This document shows, one piece after another, positions 11,580 to 22,165 of a stretch of 64,000 bases of DNA. The DNA comes from Anomaloglossus baeobatrachus (taxonomy: Eukaryota > Chordata > Amphibia > Anura > Aromobatidae). Within the stretch, counting starts at the first letter, position 1. Every line of letters starts with the position of its first letter. The notes under the pieces were generated by a model that was given only the letters and a program-made list of their open reading frames with translations, searched no databases and was not told the DNA's origin. Where the stretch lies: contig NC_134355.1 in the NCBI RefSeq assembly GCF_048569485.1, positions 556,523,142-556,587,141 of the forward strand, in the 5' to 3' direction. A program made the position numbers and the translations under genes.

Positions 11580-12346
11580 GGCTGTGTCCGCACTTTGCGT
11601 TTTCACCTGCGTTTCAGCAGCGTTTTGAGCAGCAGCGTTTTCATGCCAAAAGGCATGCGTTTTGATTTTCCATGATAGTGTATGGAAAATGAAGATTTTC
11701 TGTCCGTACTTTGTGTTTCAAAACGCTGCGTTTAATTTGCATAATTTGTGGCAAAAACCATGCGTTCAAAGAAGCAGCATGTCAATTGTTTTTCCCATTT
11801 CTGCAGCATTTCGCTAACATTGAAGTCAATGAGAAGTAGCAAAAAGCAACAAACATCAAAATTCCAGCGTTTTACATACTTTTTAGCTGCAGAAAGAGTG
11901 CGTTTTTAACTTCAAAAACGCATGCTTTTCTGACATTAAAATACTGGATTAATATGTCCCTTTACACACACACATAGTTAAACATTGAAATTAAAGGAAA
12001 TTATGATTTTATTGCTATTTTAGCAATAAATATTATAAAACCGCTATAATTTCATGAAATATAACTATTTTCTTTATTAATTCAAAAAATATATGTTTTG
12101 GGTTTTTTTCTCTTTTTTCCTTCTGTTTGACTGTTTAAACTTTATTTAGCAGTGTCTTGATGTTCAAAACGCATCTGTCAAAACGCAGGGGAAGGAAAGC
12201 ATGGAAAAAGCGCTGAAAACGCATCTAAAACGCAGTAAATACGTTAGCGCTCAATTTCGTAAAAAGGCAACTTTGGCTAAATCAATTAATGCCAAAACGT
12301 GCGTTTAGAAATGCAACTAGGACGACGCAAAAGTGCGGACATAGCC
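11580..12346. mobile_element. MITE with TAA target duplication (PIF/Harbinger-like)
   Basis: Ends are inverted copies: GGCTGTGTCCGCACTTTGCG on the left and the complement of GGCTATGTCCGCACTTTTGCG on the right, here in the plus strand as AAAGTGCGGACATAGCC. TAA stands on both sides (11577-11579 and 12347-12349). The three-base TWA-type duplication suggests mobilisation by a Harbinger-type transposase; no gene is inside. Confidence 0.75.
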
Positions 12347-12349
12347 TAA

Positions 12350-13493
12350 AGCCTGCTTTACACAAAACGACCGATCGTGCAATTTTTTTATCCGATGCGT
12401 CACGCCCATGTCTTTTTTTTTTTTTTATCGCACATAGGTTGTTGTCTATGCGTCACATGTTTTGTTTTGATCAATGACCCAATAGCGATCAGCGATGTAT
12501 TGATTGTCCATGGCGGCCGTGCCAAAGGCTTCACACATGTTTTGTTTTAGTCAATCTGTCTTTCGTAGGGGCGTTTTTATGTAAACTATACACCCCACTG
12601 TGACGTTGTCTATAATCTATCACGCCCAGAATCTTGTTTTGCAGCACACTCCTGTCTTTATTCTTTGGCTGATTGGTTGGCTTTAATATAAATCGTCTTT
12701 CGTGCGTCCGTCCTTGTTGTCTCGTTTTTCCCTTGTATCTGCGAACATTTTTTCCTGGCATCCTTCTCTTGGAGAATTTTGTTTGTCTTGCATCAAAGGT
12801 TTTTTTTTTGGGTTGGTTTTTTAAATGTTAGGTTTTAATATTGTACAAATAATATTTTGGTTAGGAAAAATGTTTTCCTTATTTTTGTAAATTTTTTAAA
12901 CAAAGGTTTTTACCTTTATTTATTCAATTGATATTGACATTTTAGGTTGTTTTACAAAAAAAAATAAAAAATAAAAAAAGGGGCTAAAATAAAACTTACC
13001 CCAAATACGGTTGCAAAAGGACACAAGCAGAGGAATCCCGAAAAAAAACAAAAACAAATAAGTAACACTGTACTATTATACACACTGCGCCAAGGCTACC
13101 CAGAATGGACGAAATTCAGAACACTAGCTCCGGCTTTTATTTCATGATTAGCAAATCAAAACGCATCAGCGACATCCAATCACAACATATTAGGCGTGTC
13201 TATTTAAAATAGCAACTACGCCCTGGACGCTGATGACGTTTCACAAAACGACGAAGAAGGACGATGAAAGGTAGTCACACTTATCAATGTGTCGTTCTGA
13301 AAGCCAAAAATAAACGATATTATGGAAATAAACGATGAGTACACGATGGACGATTTTATAACGATTATTGATCGTTTGGAATCGCACGGAGGTGACACAT
13401 ACAAAGATGTCGTTACGAACGGCGGAAGTGCGTCACGAAAACTGTGACCCCAACGATGCATCGCACAATAGATCGACTCGTGTAAATCAGCCT
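12350..13493. mobile_element. Second TAA-flanked MITE, GCTTTACAC type
   Basis: The left end AGCCTGCTTTACACAAAACG is matched in inverse at the right by GTGTAAATCAGCCT. TAA flanks both sides (12347-12349 and 13494-13496), and the left TAA is shared with the neighbouring MITE. Next to the ends lie ACGACCGATCGTGC and its diverged inverse. The 1.1-kb interior has no gene. The GCTTTACAC end recurs in the MITEs at 26172 and 63801. Confidence 0.65.
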
Positions 13494-13869
13494 TAAGAGT
13501 TAGCCGTGGGGGCACCATATGCGCAGGATAGGGTGTCGACCTCCACGGCTATATAGGGGAAAGAATAGGACTATTTACAGTTAGTTTCCGTACCTTTCTA
13601 CTTTTATTACACAGGTCTAAAAAAATATATATTTTGTAATCTTCGCAGGTGACTTTGTACTTTTCTAAATCATCATTTTGTCCTGATTTCAAAAATGTAT
13701 ATAGTTTTTCTGTAGCGCGTATAATTTCCGTGGAACAGCATCATTATTATAAGGAATAGGAAATATACTGGCGATATTAAGAAAACAGTAATCTACATAT
13801 CAGAAAAAAATGCTTCACCTTACAAAACAGTTTTTATTGAACCAAAATAATTTCACATGCAAAATAGAA

Positions 13870-15420
13870 AACAAAATATGAGCAGAAATTAAATGTGCTT
13901 GACATTAGACTGTCGTTGATACGATCTTTCAGGGTTGTCCCTATATAACATCCAACAGAAATCTGCCATCATTGAGTCATTCCAAAAACCCTGGTAGCGG
14001 TGTTCCATTACTTTAATGTCCTGGTGAAACCGCTCACCTTGTTAATCACTTACATCATCAAGATTTTGAGGGAAGCAATCTAATGTGAATCCAAAACGTG
14101 CATTATCAGAGACATGCGACATCCAAGACACTGGTATGCATTTATCAGTTACTCAACACCTTCAATTTATTCTGGAGATTTATTTTTGCTAAGAAGTTTT
14201 CACAGATCTACTTGAAGCTTTTCCAAGATCTCAATTCCTTATCATTTAGAGTTCCTTCAAACATTTCTCATATGCTCTCTGATCTGATGACCAACAAATA
14301 CCCCTTCCTTCCGTTTTCCTGGTGAAATGCTGAAGAATTTCTGTGAAATGTACTGGTACCCTTGTGAATTTGTATTTGCCATGGCTTTCACGAAGTTTTT
14401 AATCAAACTTTGTATGTAGTGGAGAAAGAAAGATTTTTGTTTGAGCAACTAAAAGATTATGCTGAACATTGTCTCTACCTGAATAATAGATGTTTCTCTG
14501 TCCCCAATCCCTACGAACATAATGCACTACTGTATTTATACCGCCCCATAAACACAAGAAGCAACAATATTTTGAGAAAGCTCCTTGCATTCCCATTAGC
14601 AGACCAATCAGTTTCAAATCTCCACAGATATTCCATTGATGATGCTTATATTGTATAGCATCCAAAACAACTGACAGTTTTTCATAACTTTCCTTTAGAT
14701 GACATGAGTGAGCAATAGGGATTGATGGTTTCATATTTCTATTGTGAAGCAACACTACTTTCAAACGTCTCTGGGATGAGTCAATAAACAATCACCAATC
14801 TGCAACAAAATACTCTTGATTCAGTTGATCATAGAGGTCATCCACATTGTTACAGTACATCATTGGTCCATCAACTGTGAAAATTTGTGTTAAAGCGTTA
14901 CATCTGTTTCGGTAATAACACACTTTGACATCATCATGAAGATGATTCTTCTGTTTCAACCTAGATGCAAGAAGTTCAGCTTTATCTTTTGACAATGAAA
15001 AGTCTCTGATGCGATCATTTAATTCATGTTGAGTAAACCATTCTGGCTGCTCGGCTGCTCCATCAGGTACATACTCATCTTGACTTGAGGTCTTTGCCAG
15101 TAGCTTTAGTTCTATAGTCTTCATATTCTACTTCATTTTCATCCAATACAGACAACGGTGGTACAGGAACTGGCAAGGTACCATCATGTGGAACTGGCTT
15201 AATTGCAGATTCAAGTTCAGGGTAATTAATCTTATGTTTGTTCTTTGTAGAAAAGCCCTTCAGTTTGACAAAACAAAAGTAGCAGTCATCACTATGATTT
15301 TTGGGTTCTCTCCAAATCATGGGAACAGCAAATGGCATAGCCACTTTCTTCATATTCAACCAGTCACGAAGACCATTTAAACAACATGAGCATATCACAT
15401 GAGGGTCCAGCATGCATTGA
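13870..15420 (-). pseudogene. Decayed gene of an unplaced transposase-like family
   Basis: On the minus strand, pieces in more than one frame show the conserved blocks of a protein family I recall from uncharacterised genes of hydra, insects and fish: a Cys-rich start (ICSCCLNGLRDWL), FIDSSQRRLK with PIAHSCHLKESYE, GDLKLIGLLMGMQ, a CFLCLW zinc-like motif, and near 14030-13900 blocks resembling GERFHQDI and MMADFCW. The scatter across animals and the multi-copy look in this genome argue for a mobile element. I cannot assign it to a named transposon superfamily and do not see terminal repeats. It is broken in several places. Confidence 0.6.
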
Positions 15421-16307
15421 AAATGCAGAAATAATGTAATAACAAAAATACTACTATCTCAGAAACTTTATTTGATAGAGCAAAACTAAGCATATTTTTT
15501 GAATCAGCACGTCAACCTCCATTAAACAGACATATTACCTTTGCTGATGATTTTTTTTTTGTGTTGACCATTGTTATTGTTGTCTACCATGGTGGATTTT
15601 GGTGTGATATATGAGGTTCCAGCTTGTTTTTAATGAATACCTAATACATTGTTAATTTTAGGAGTTTTTATTGTTAGGTAGTTTTCTTAATACTCTTATT
15701 TTATATCTTGGTTGTGTGTTTTTTTTTATGAATCGGGCCTGTAAACTGTCATGCAAGCAGCCATTTTTTTATTAATTTGGGCCAGTGTTCAGAAAGATTG
15801 TCCGGTTTCATACAATATTTCCAGATACGACTAGTACTAAAGAACATCAGCTTTTACTTAAACCCTATCTTGGTATTGTAAATATAAACCACAGCAAATA
15901 TATTTAAAACATAGTAAAATAGCTACAAAGATATAATCTCCTGATCTAAATCCAAATGTCTTGGGCTACAGCTTAAAAGCCGCTGGTTTATCTCAAGAAA
16001 TGGAAAGTTTCCCTTCCCCCAAGAACCCAGATTACAAAGCATCTAGAACACCATCCAAAGGAGCCAAAGAAAATACTTGTCTGGAATGACTCTCTGTGTC
16101 ATGTTCACAGACTGAATCACAGCCTAACGTACATGATACAAGCAAGTTCTTCCTGTGGGGTCTACCACCATAATCTATTTAGCAGCTTTTAGAGTTTAGA
16201 TGTTGCTTTAGTCTCAGATAAACTTTAAAAATGTTATTAGACTTGTAGGAGAAAATAGTCAAACCTAAAATTGAGAAATGGCTTTCCTATATGTACAGTA
16301 TATTTAT
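15421..16307. other. Anonymous AT-rich DNA
   Basis: No gene, clear repeat boundary or inverted repeat is seen. It may include the undetected end of the transposase-like element to its left. Confidence 0.35.
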
Positions 16308-16530
16308 ACCCAACAAGGATAACATCTGCAAGGAATTTGTATGTTCTCCCCATGTTTTGTTTGCATGGGTTTCCTCCGGGTATTCTGGTTTCCCCCATAC
16401 CCCAAAGACATACTGATAGGGAATGTAGATTTTCAGCCCCAATGAGGACAGTGTTGATTACATCTGTAAATCAATATGGAATTAATGGCGCTATACAAGT
16501 GAGAAAATTAAATACAGTATATAATATATA
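16308..16530 (+). mobile_element. 5'-truncated copy of the tRNA-derived SINE
   Basis: Shares the body and tail of the full-length SINE at 1990-2250: GCAAGGAATTTGTATGTTCT, GGGTTTCCTCCGGGTA, CAAAGACATACTGATAGGG and GGAATTAATGGCGCTATACA. The tRNA-like head with A and B boxes is missing, which is usual for 5'-truncated retroposons. Confidence 0.8.
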
Positions 16531-16542
16531 CATATATAAATA

Positions 16543-16766
16543 CAGGGTGGTCCAAAAGTAGGTGGACAGTATGTGTAATAGGGTTATCAAACATGGTGTA
16601 AAGTGAAACTGACTCAGTTGCCCTTAGCAACCAATCAGATTCCACCTTTCATTTTCCAAAAAGGTGGAATCTGATTGGTTGCTAAGGATAACTGAGCCAG
16701 TTTCACTTTACAGCATGTTAAATAACCCTATTACACATACTGTCCTTCTACTTTTGGACCACCCTG
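16543..16766. mobile_element. Palindromic mariner-type MITE
   Basis: A 224-bp element flanked by TA on both sides (16541-16542, 16767-16768). The halves are near-perfect inverted copies of about 105 bp: CAGGGTGGTCCAAAAGTAGG at the left and the complement of CAGGGTGGTCCAAAAGTAGA at the right, meeting around CATTTTCCAAAAAGG. TA duplication and length indicate a Tc1/mariner-mobilised MITE. A Helitron begins only ten bases to its right. Confidence 0.9.
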
Positions 16767-17729
16767 TATATATATATCTATATAAATAATTGCCTTATTC
16801 TGTCTGTCTGTCTGTCTGTCTTGCTCCAAAATTGTGTCCTTACGGTGACACAAAGCTGATTGGCCGCTGGGCTCGCCATGGCCCCGCCCCCCCGCACGGA
16901 TTGGCCGCTCGCCCAGGCTGCGCCCCCACATGGATTGGCCGGCCGCTCGCCCAGGCTCCGCCCCCCCACAGATTGGCCTCTCGCCCCGGCACCCTGCAGG
17001 CATTGGCAACTCGGCCACGCCCCGCCCCCCTCACGCAATGCACGCTAGCTCTGGCCCCGCCCCTCCACGCATTCCCCGAACCGACATGGTCAGGGAGCCA
17101 CGACTACCAGGTGAGTACTGTACCCCTGGGAGCCCACATCAGCGTACGCCGCCAAACCAGCCGACACATACCCTCGTATTGCTGGGGCTGGCCGGCGTAT
17201 GCTGGTGTGGGCTCCCGTGCGAGCGGGGGACGAGATACGCTGGTAACCATGGTAGCATAGTTACCAGCGCATCAAGGTCCTGCAGCGGCGGAACATGCAC
17301 ACACGCACACACATAACAGCACACACACACACACATACACACACATCAGATCACACTCACTCTCACACACACCTCACACACACATCACATCGCATCCACA
17401 TACTCACAACATCCTGGGATATCGCTTGCTTCTCGGCGGCGATACTGTGCTGTGAGCTTCCAGGACCTGCCGGAGGATCACATGGCCAGAAGCATGTGGT
17501 ATCTCCGGATGTTGTGAGTATAAGCGCGTATGTACAATATCGTCAATGTGTGTGTGTGTGAGTGTATGCGATCGGGTGTGTGTGAGTGTATGCGATCAGG
17601 TGTGTGTGAGTGTATGCGATCGGGTGTGTGTGAGTGTATGCGATCGGGTGTGTGTGAGTGTATGCGATCGGGTATGTGTGGGTGTGTGTGAGTGTATGCG
17701 ATCGGATCTGTGAGTGTCGGCAGAGGAGC

Positions 17730-18790
17730 ACGGCGTGCTGGAGGAGGCTGGGAGGAGAGAGGCTGATCCTGGGGAAGGCTGGGATGGGGAGGCAGAGAGA
17801 AGAGAGGCTGATGCTGGGGGAGGCTGAGGCTGGGGTAGGCTGGGAGGAGAGAGGCTGATGCTGGGAACCGAAAAGGCTGATGCTGGGAGGAGAGAGGCTG
17901 ATGCTGGGGGAGGCTGAGGCTGGGGTAGGCTGGGAGGAGAGAGGCTGATGCTGGGAGGAGAGAGGCTGATGCTGGGGACCGAAAAGGTTGATGCTGGGAA
18001 GAGAGAGGCTGATGCTGGGGGAGGCTGAGGATGGGGTAGGCTGGGAGGAGAGAGGCTGATGCTGGGAGGAGAGAGGCTGATGCTGGGAGGAGAGAGGCTG
18101 ATGCTGGGGGAGGCTGAGGCTGGGGTAGGCTGGGAGGAGAGAGGCTGATGCTGGGAAGAGAGAGGCTGATGCTGGGAGGAGAGAGGCTGATGCTGGGGGA
18201 GGCTGATGCTGGGGGAGGCTGAGGCTGGGGTAGGCTGGGAGGAGAGAGGCTGATGCTGGGGACAGAAAAGGCTGATGCTGGGAGGAGAGAGGCTGATGCT
18301 GGGAGGAGAGAGGCTGATGCTGGGAGGAGAGAGGCTGATGCTGGGATGAGAGAGGCTGATGCTTGGGACAGAAAAGGCTGATGCTGGGAGGAGAGAGGCT
18401 GATGCTGGGGACAGAAAAGGCTGATGCTGGGAGGAGAGAGGCTGATGCTGGGATGAGAGAGGCTGATGCTGGGGACAGAGAGGCTGATGCTGGGGACAGA
18501 GAGGCTGATGCTGGGAGGAGAGAAGCTGATGCTGCGGGTAGAGAGGCTGATGCTGGGAGGAGAGAGGCTGATGCTGCGGGCAGAGAGGCTGATGCTGCGG
18601 GTAGAGAGGCTGATGCTGGGATGAGAGAGGCTGATGCTGGGGACAGAGAGGCTGATGCTGGGGACAGAGAGGCTGATGCTGGGAGGAGAGAGGCTGATGC
18701 TGCGGGTAGAGAGGCTTATGCTGGGAGGAGAGAGGCTGATGCTGCGGGCAGAGAGGCTGATGCTGCGGGTAGAGAGGCTGATGCTGGTGC
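17730..18790 (+). repeat. Minisatellite of 21-bp units in the Helitron
   Basis: The unit is GCTGATGCTGGGAGGAGAGAG with common variants ending GGGGACAGAAAAG or TGCGGGTAGAGAG. About 45-50 units can be recognised. Because 21 is divisible by three and stop codons are absent from the unit, it keeps frames open on both strands over its whole length. Confidence 0.9.
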
Positions 18791-19415
18791 AGCATGGGGG
18801 ATGGAGCACGATGGGGGGTGCGCAGCATGGGGGATGGAGCACGTTTGGGAGTGCGCAGCATGGCGGATGGAGCACGTTTGGGAGTGCGCAGCATGGTGGA
18901 TGGAGCACGTTTGGGAGTGCGCAGCATGGCGGATGGAGCACGTTTGGGAGTGCACAGCATGGCGGATGGACCACGTTTGGGAGTGCGCAGCATGGCGGAT
19001 GGAGCACGTTTGGGAGTGCGCAGCATGGCGGATGGAGCACATTTGGGAGTGCGCAGCATGGCGGATGGAGCACGTTTGGGAGTGCGCAGCATGGCGGATG
19101 GAGCACGTTTGGGAGTGCGTAGCACGGCGGATGGAGCACGTTTGGGAGTGCGCAGCATGGGGGATGCAGCACGATGGGGAGTGCGGAGTATGGCGGATGG
19201 AGCATGTTTGGGAGTGCGCAGCATGGTGGATGGAGCACGTTTGGGAGTGCGCAGCATGGCGGATGGAGCACGTTTGGGAGTGCACAGCATGGGAGATGGA
19301 GCACGATGGGGGGTGCGCAGCATAGGGGATGAAGCACGATGGGGAGTGCGCTGCATGGGGGATGGAGCATGATGGGGAGTGCGCTGCATGGGGGATGGAG
19401 CACGATGGGAAGTGC
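18791..19415 (+). repeat. Minisatellite of 33-bp units in the Helitron
   Basis: About 18-19 units of the type GCAGCATGGCGGATGGAGCA followed by CGTTTGGGAGTGC. The array abuts the 21-bp array and is absent from the second Helitron copy at 58595. Open frames over it on both strands are by-products of the unit length. Confidence 0.9.
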
Positions 19416-19862
19416 ACACCTCCCCCCAACACACACACGCGCGCGCACTGCACAACACACCACACACACACACTGGGAACCACAAACAACTGCCCTACAC
19501 AGACACCCACACACACAGACAACGCTGCACACACACAACACCCAACACACAAACACCGCGGCACACACAAATATACGCACATACCGCACAACACACACAT
19601 TGCACAAAACATACCTCCCCCCAAAACACACCACACACACACAAACCGCGCAACACACACACACACAATGCTACAGACACACAGCGCTCCACAAACAACG
19701 CAACACACATACAACACCGCTCTCACCCCCCGTCACACCCAGACAACACCCAGAACATGTACAGCGCCCTACACAAACACTTGGTAAGTACACACAACAA
19801 CATCTATATATATATATAACAAAAATCATACATTAACTACACAATATGTAAATTCTAGTATA

Positions 19863-19881
19863 CCCGATGCGTAGAATCGGG
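19863..19881 (+). other. Helitron 3' terminal stem-loop
   Basis: CCCGAT, a seven-base loop GCGTAGA, then ATCGGG, located eight bases before the terminal CTAG. Such a hairpin marks the end of rolling-circle transposition. An identical hairpin lies at 61111-61129 in the second copy. Confidence 0.85.
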
Positions 19882-19892
19882 CCACCTTCTAG

Positions 19893-19924
<32 letters not shown>

Positions 19925-19967
19925 CACACACACACACACACACACACGTATACACACTATATATATA
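19893..19967. repeat. TA and CA microsatellite
   Basis: Runs of TATATA, then CACACACA, then TATATA between the Helitron end and the next Tc1 element. Confidence 0.9.
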
Positions 19968-21342
19968 GCTCTGGCAAAAATTAAGAGACCACTGCAAAAT
20001 TTTCAGTTTTTCTGATTTTCTCATTATAGGCATATTTTTGAGTACAATGTAAATTGTTTTCTTATTCTATAGACTACTGACAACATATCTCCGAATTTCC
20101 AAGCAAAAAAAAATTGTATTTATTTTCTGAAAATGAGAAATGGGGAAAATAACAAAAAATGCATTGCTTTTAGACCTCATATAATGCAAAGAAAACAAGT
20201 TCATAATCATTTAGAAACAACAATTGTAATATTTTAACTCAGGAACAGTTCAGAAATCAATATTTTGTGGAATAACCATGATTTTTAATCACAGCTTTCA
20301 TGCGTCTTGGCATGCTTTCCACCAGTCTTTCACACTGTTTTTGGGTGACCTTATGCCACTCCTGGTGCAAAAATGTAAGCAGCTCTTTGTTTCATGGCTT
20401 GTGACTATCCATCTTCCTCTTGATTACATTCCAATTGGGTTCAGGTCTGGAGATTGGGCTGGCCATGACAGGGTTTTGATGTGGTGGTCCTTCATCAACA
20501 CATTGATTGACCTAGCTGGTTGTCTAATGGTTAGACAGAGACCTGGAGATGCGTACAAGCCACCGTGTCTTGCACCCACTGTGAAATTTGGTGGGGGATC
20601 GGTGATTATGTGGTGTTGCTTTAGCAAGGCTGGAATTTAGCAGATTAAACTTTGCAAAGGACATATCAATCAAGCTGCATATAAGGTTATCCTGAAAAAA
20701 CAGTTGCTTCCTTCTGCGCAGGCAATGTTTCCCAACTCTGAGGACTGTTTTTCCAGCAGGACAATGCGCCATGCCACGCAGCTAGGTCAATCAATGTGTG
20801 AATGAAGGACCATCACATCAAAACCCTGTCATGGCCAGCCCAATCTCCAGACCTGAACCACATTTAATACCTCTGGAATGTAATCAAGAGGGAGATGGAT
20901 AGTCACAAGCCAGCAAACAAAGAAGAACTGCTTACATTTTTGCACCAGGAGTGGCATAAGGTCACCCAAAAGCAGTGTGAAAGGCTGGAGGAAAGCATGC
21001 CAAGACGCATGAAAGCTGTGATTAAAAATCATGGTTATTCCACAAAATATTGATTTCTGAACTCCTCCTGAGTTAAAACATTAGTATTGTTGTTTGTAAA
21101 TGATTATGAACTTGGTTTTTTTTGCATTATTTGAGGTCTGAAAGCAAGGCTTTTTTTTGTTATTTTGATCATTTCTCATTTTCAGAAAATAAATACAAAA
21201 TGTATTGCTTGGAAATTCGGAGACATTGTCAGTAGTTTATAGAATAAAATAATTTACATTTTACTCAAAAATATACCTATAAAGAGAAAAATCAGAACTG
21301 AAAATTTTGCAGTGGTCTCTTAATTTTAATTTTTGCCAGAGC
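19968..21342. mobile_element. Tc1-like element rearranged into a giant inverted repeat
   Basis: Outer ends are GCTCTGGCAAAAATTAAGAG and its complement. Instead of short inverted ends, the left 553 bp (19968-20520) is an inverted copy of the right 565 bp (about 20778-21342), including the coding sequence for the last third of the transposase. Only about 260 bp in the middle is unique. The 5' half of a normal Tc1, with the DNA-binding domains, is missing and has been replaced by the inverted copy of the 3' half. The two arms differ by scattered changes, so the rearrangement is not brand-new. Confidence 0.85.
20527..21053 (+). pseudogene. C-terminal part of a Tc1 transposase
   Basis: Recognisable on the plus strand: RPGDAYKPPCLAPTVKFGGG, then KVILKKQLLPSAQAMFPNSE, the second Asp block (QDNAPCHAA), KTLSWPAQSPDLNP, and the C-terminus MKAVIKNHGYSTKY with stop at 21051-21053. 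The first catalytic Asp and the DNA-binding domains are absent. There is a TAG at 20638-20640, a one-base loss near 20750, and the region after DLNP is damaged where the family has an ENLW-type Glu block. An antisense copy of the last third lies at 20278-20520. Confidence 0.88.
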
Positions 21343-21719
21343 TTTATATCCAGTGAAATAAGTATTGAATTATATTGGCAATATTATTCATGGAAAGACT
21401 GCTATCTTTTTCTTTTCTCTTTTGCTATATTTTTCTTGGGAAATCTTCTTCATGGCTGCTCCTTGATTTGAGCTAGGGACTTTTCTCTTGGGAATCAACC
21501 TAATAACACACTAAGCTAGTAGTGAATGTGAGAACAGGTAATTTCTACTATAGAGGAAAAAAATATTTTTCCACCAACAGGGGCAAAACAGTAACAATGC
21601 AGTGACATGACAAAAATCTGCATAATTAATCATATGCATTGCTAAATAGTTGCAAGTCAATTTATGCAAGAGATAGCCAAGATGATTGTCTATAAAATGA
21701 AGATAGTCTCACGTTAAAA
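21343..21719. other. Anonymous DNA
   Basis: No gene, repeat family or inverted repeat recognised. Confidence 0.35.
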
Positions 21720-21839
21720 GCTGTAGTGGATGGTGAGATATGAAATATAGAGCCTGAAAGTTAAAAATTCAACACAATTTTACCTATTTGCTCCAGTATA
21801 TAAAAAAGCAATTCCTCAATTTTAGGCTTAGGAATTTAT

Positions 21840-22165
21840 CAATATCTTTACTTTGCCAGTCCATTCCTCTGTTATTGAGAAATGAGGCTGAAGAGCTATT
21901 GTAGATCTGAACCCTCTGTCCCTCCAGCTCTATTCCCCACCCAGCACCAACTCCTCCTGCTTGAATGAAGGCTCCTTTGCCTGAAGTCACACAGCATAGA
22001 ATATGTCAGTCAAGTGGGAGGAGGTGGCACTGGATGGGAAATAGAGTTGGAATGACAGAAGAACAAATAGTTCTTCAAGTAAAGGTATTCCTGGATTTGT
22101 CATTAAAAGTGCTACATGCGCATATAAATAGCTTGAGAGTGAAATCCTACTGACAGATTCCCTTT
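21840..22165. repeat. Worn inverted repeat
   Basis: CCAGCTCTATTCCCCACCCA (about 21928) is mirrored by TGGATGGGAAATAGAGTTGG (about 22033), and similarity continues outwards at a lower level. The right flank ends with a form of the frog repeat phrase ACAGATTCCCTTTTTAA. It looks like an old fold-back element with poorly defined ends. Confidence 0.45.

Larger units (their letters stand above)
16777..19892 (+). mobile_element. Non-autonomous Helitron rich in minisatellites (copy 1)
   Basis: The left end TCTATATAAATAATTGCC follows an A; the right end finishes CCACCTTCTAG before a T. A strong stem-loop, CCCGAT-GCGTAGA-ATCGGG (19863-19881), stands just before the terminus. The same ends, in the same order, bound the copy at 58595-61140. 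The first 250 bp contain TGTCTGTCTG repeats and a GC-rich part with GCTGATTGGCCGCT; the interior is largely tandem arrays; the last 450 bp are CA-rich. No helicase gene is present. Confidence 0.85.

Noticed and set aside
18791-19415. Regular direct repeats that could be mistaken for a CRISPR array
   Set aside because: Units are contiguous without unique spacers and the genome is clearly animal.
17478-19664. A 728-codon minus-strand frame and several other long frames on both strands
   Set aside because: They lie across 21-bp and 33-bp minisatellites in a Helitron; unit lengths divisible by three keep all frames open. No domain, no start context, extreme low complexity.
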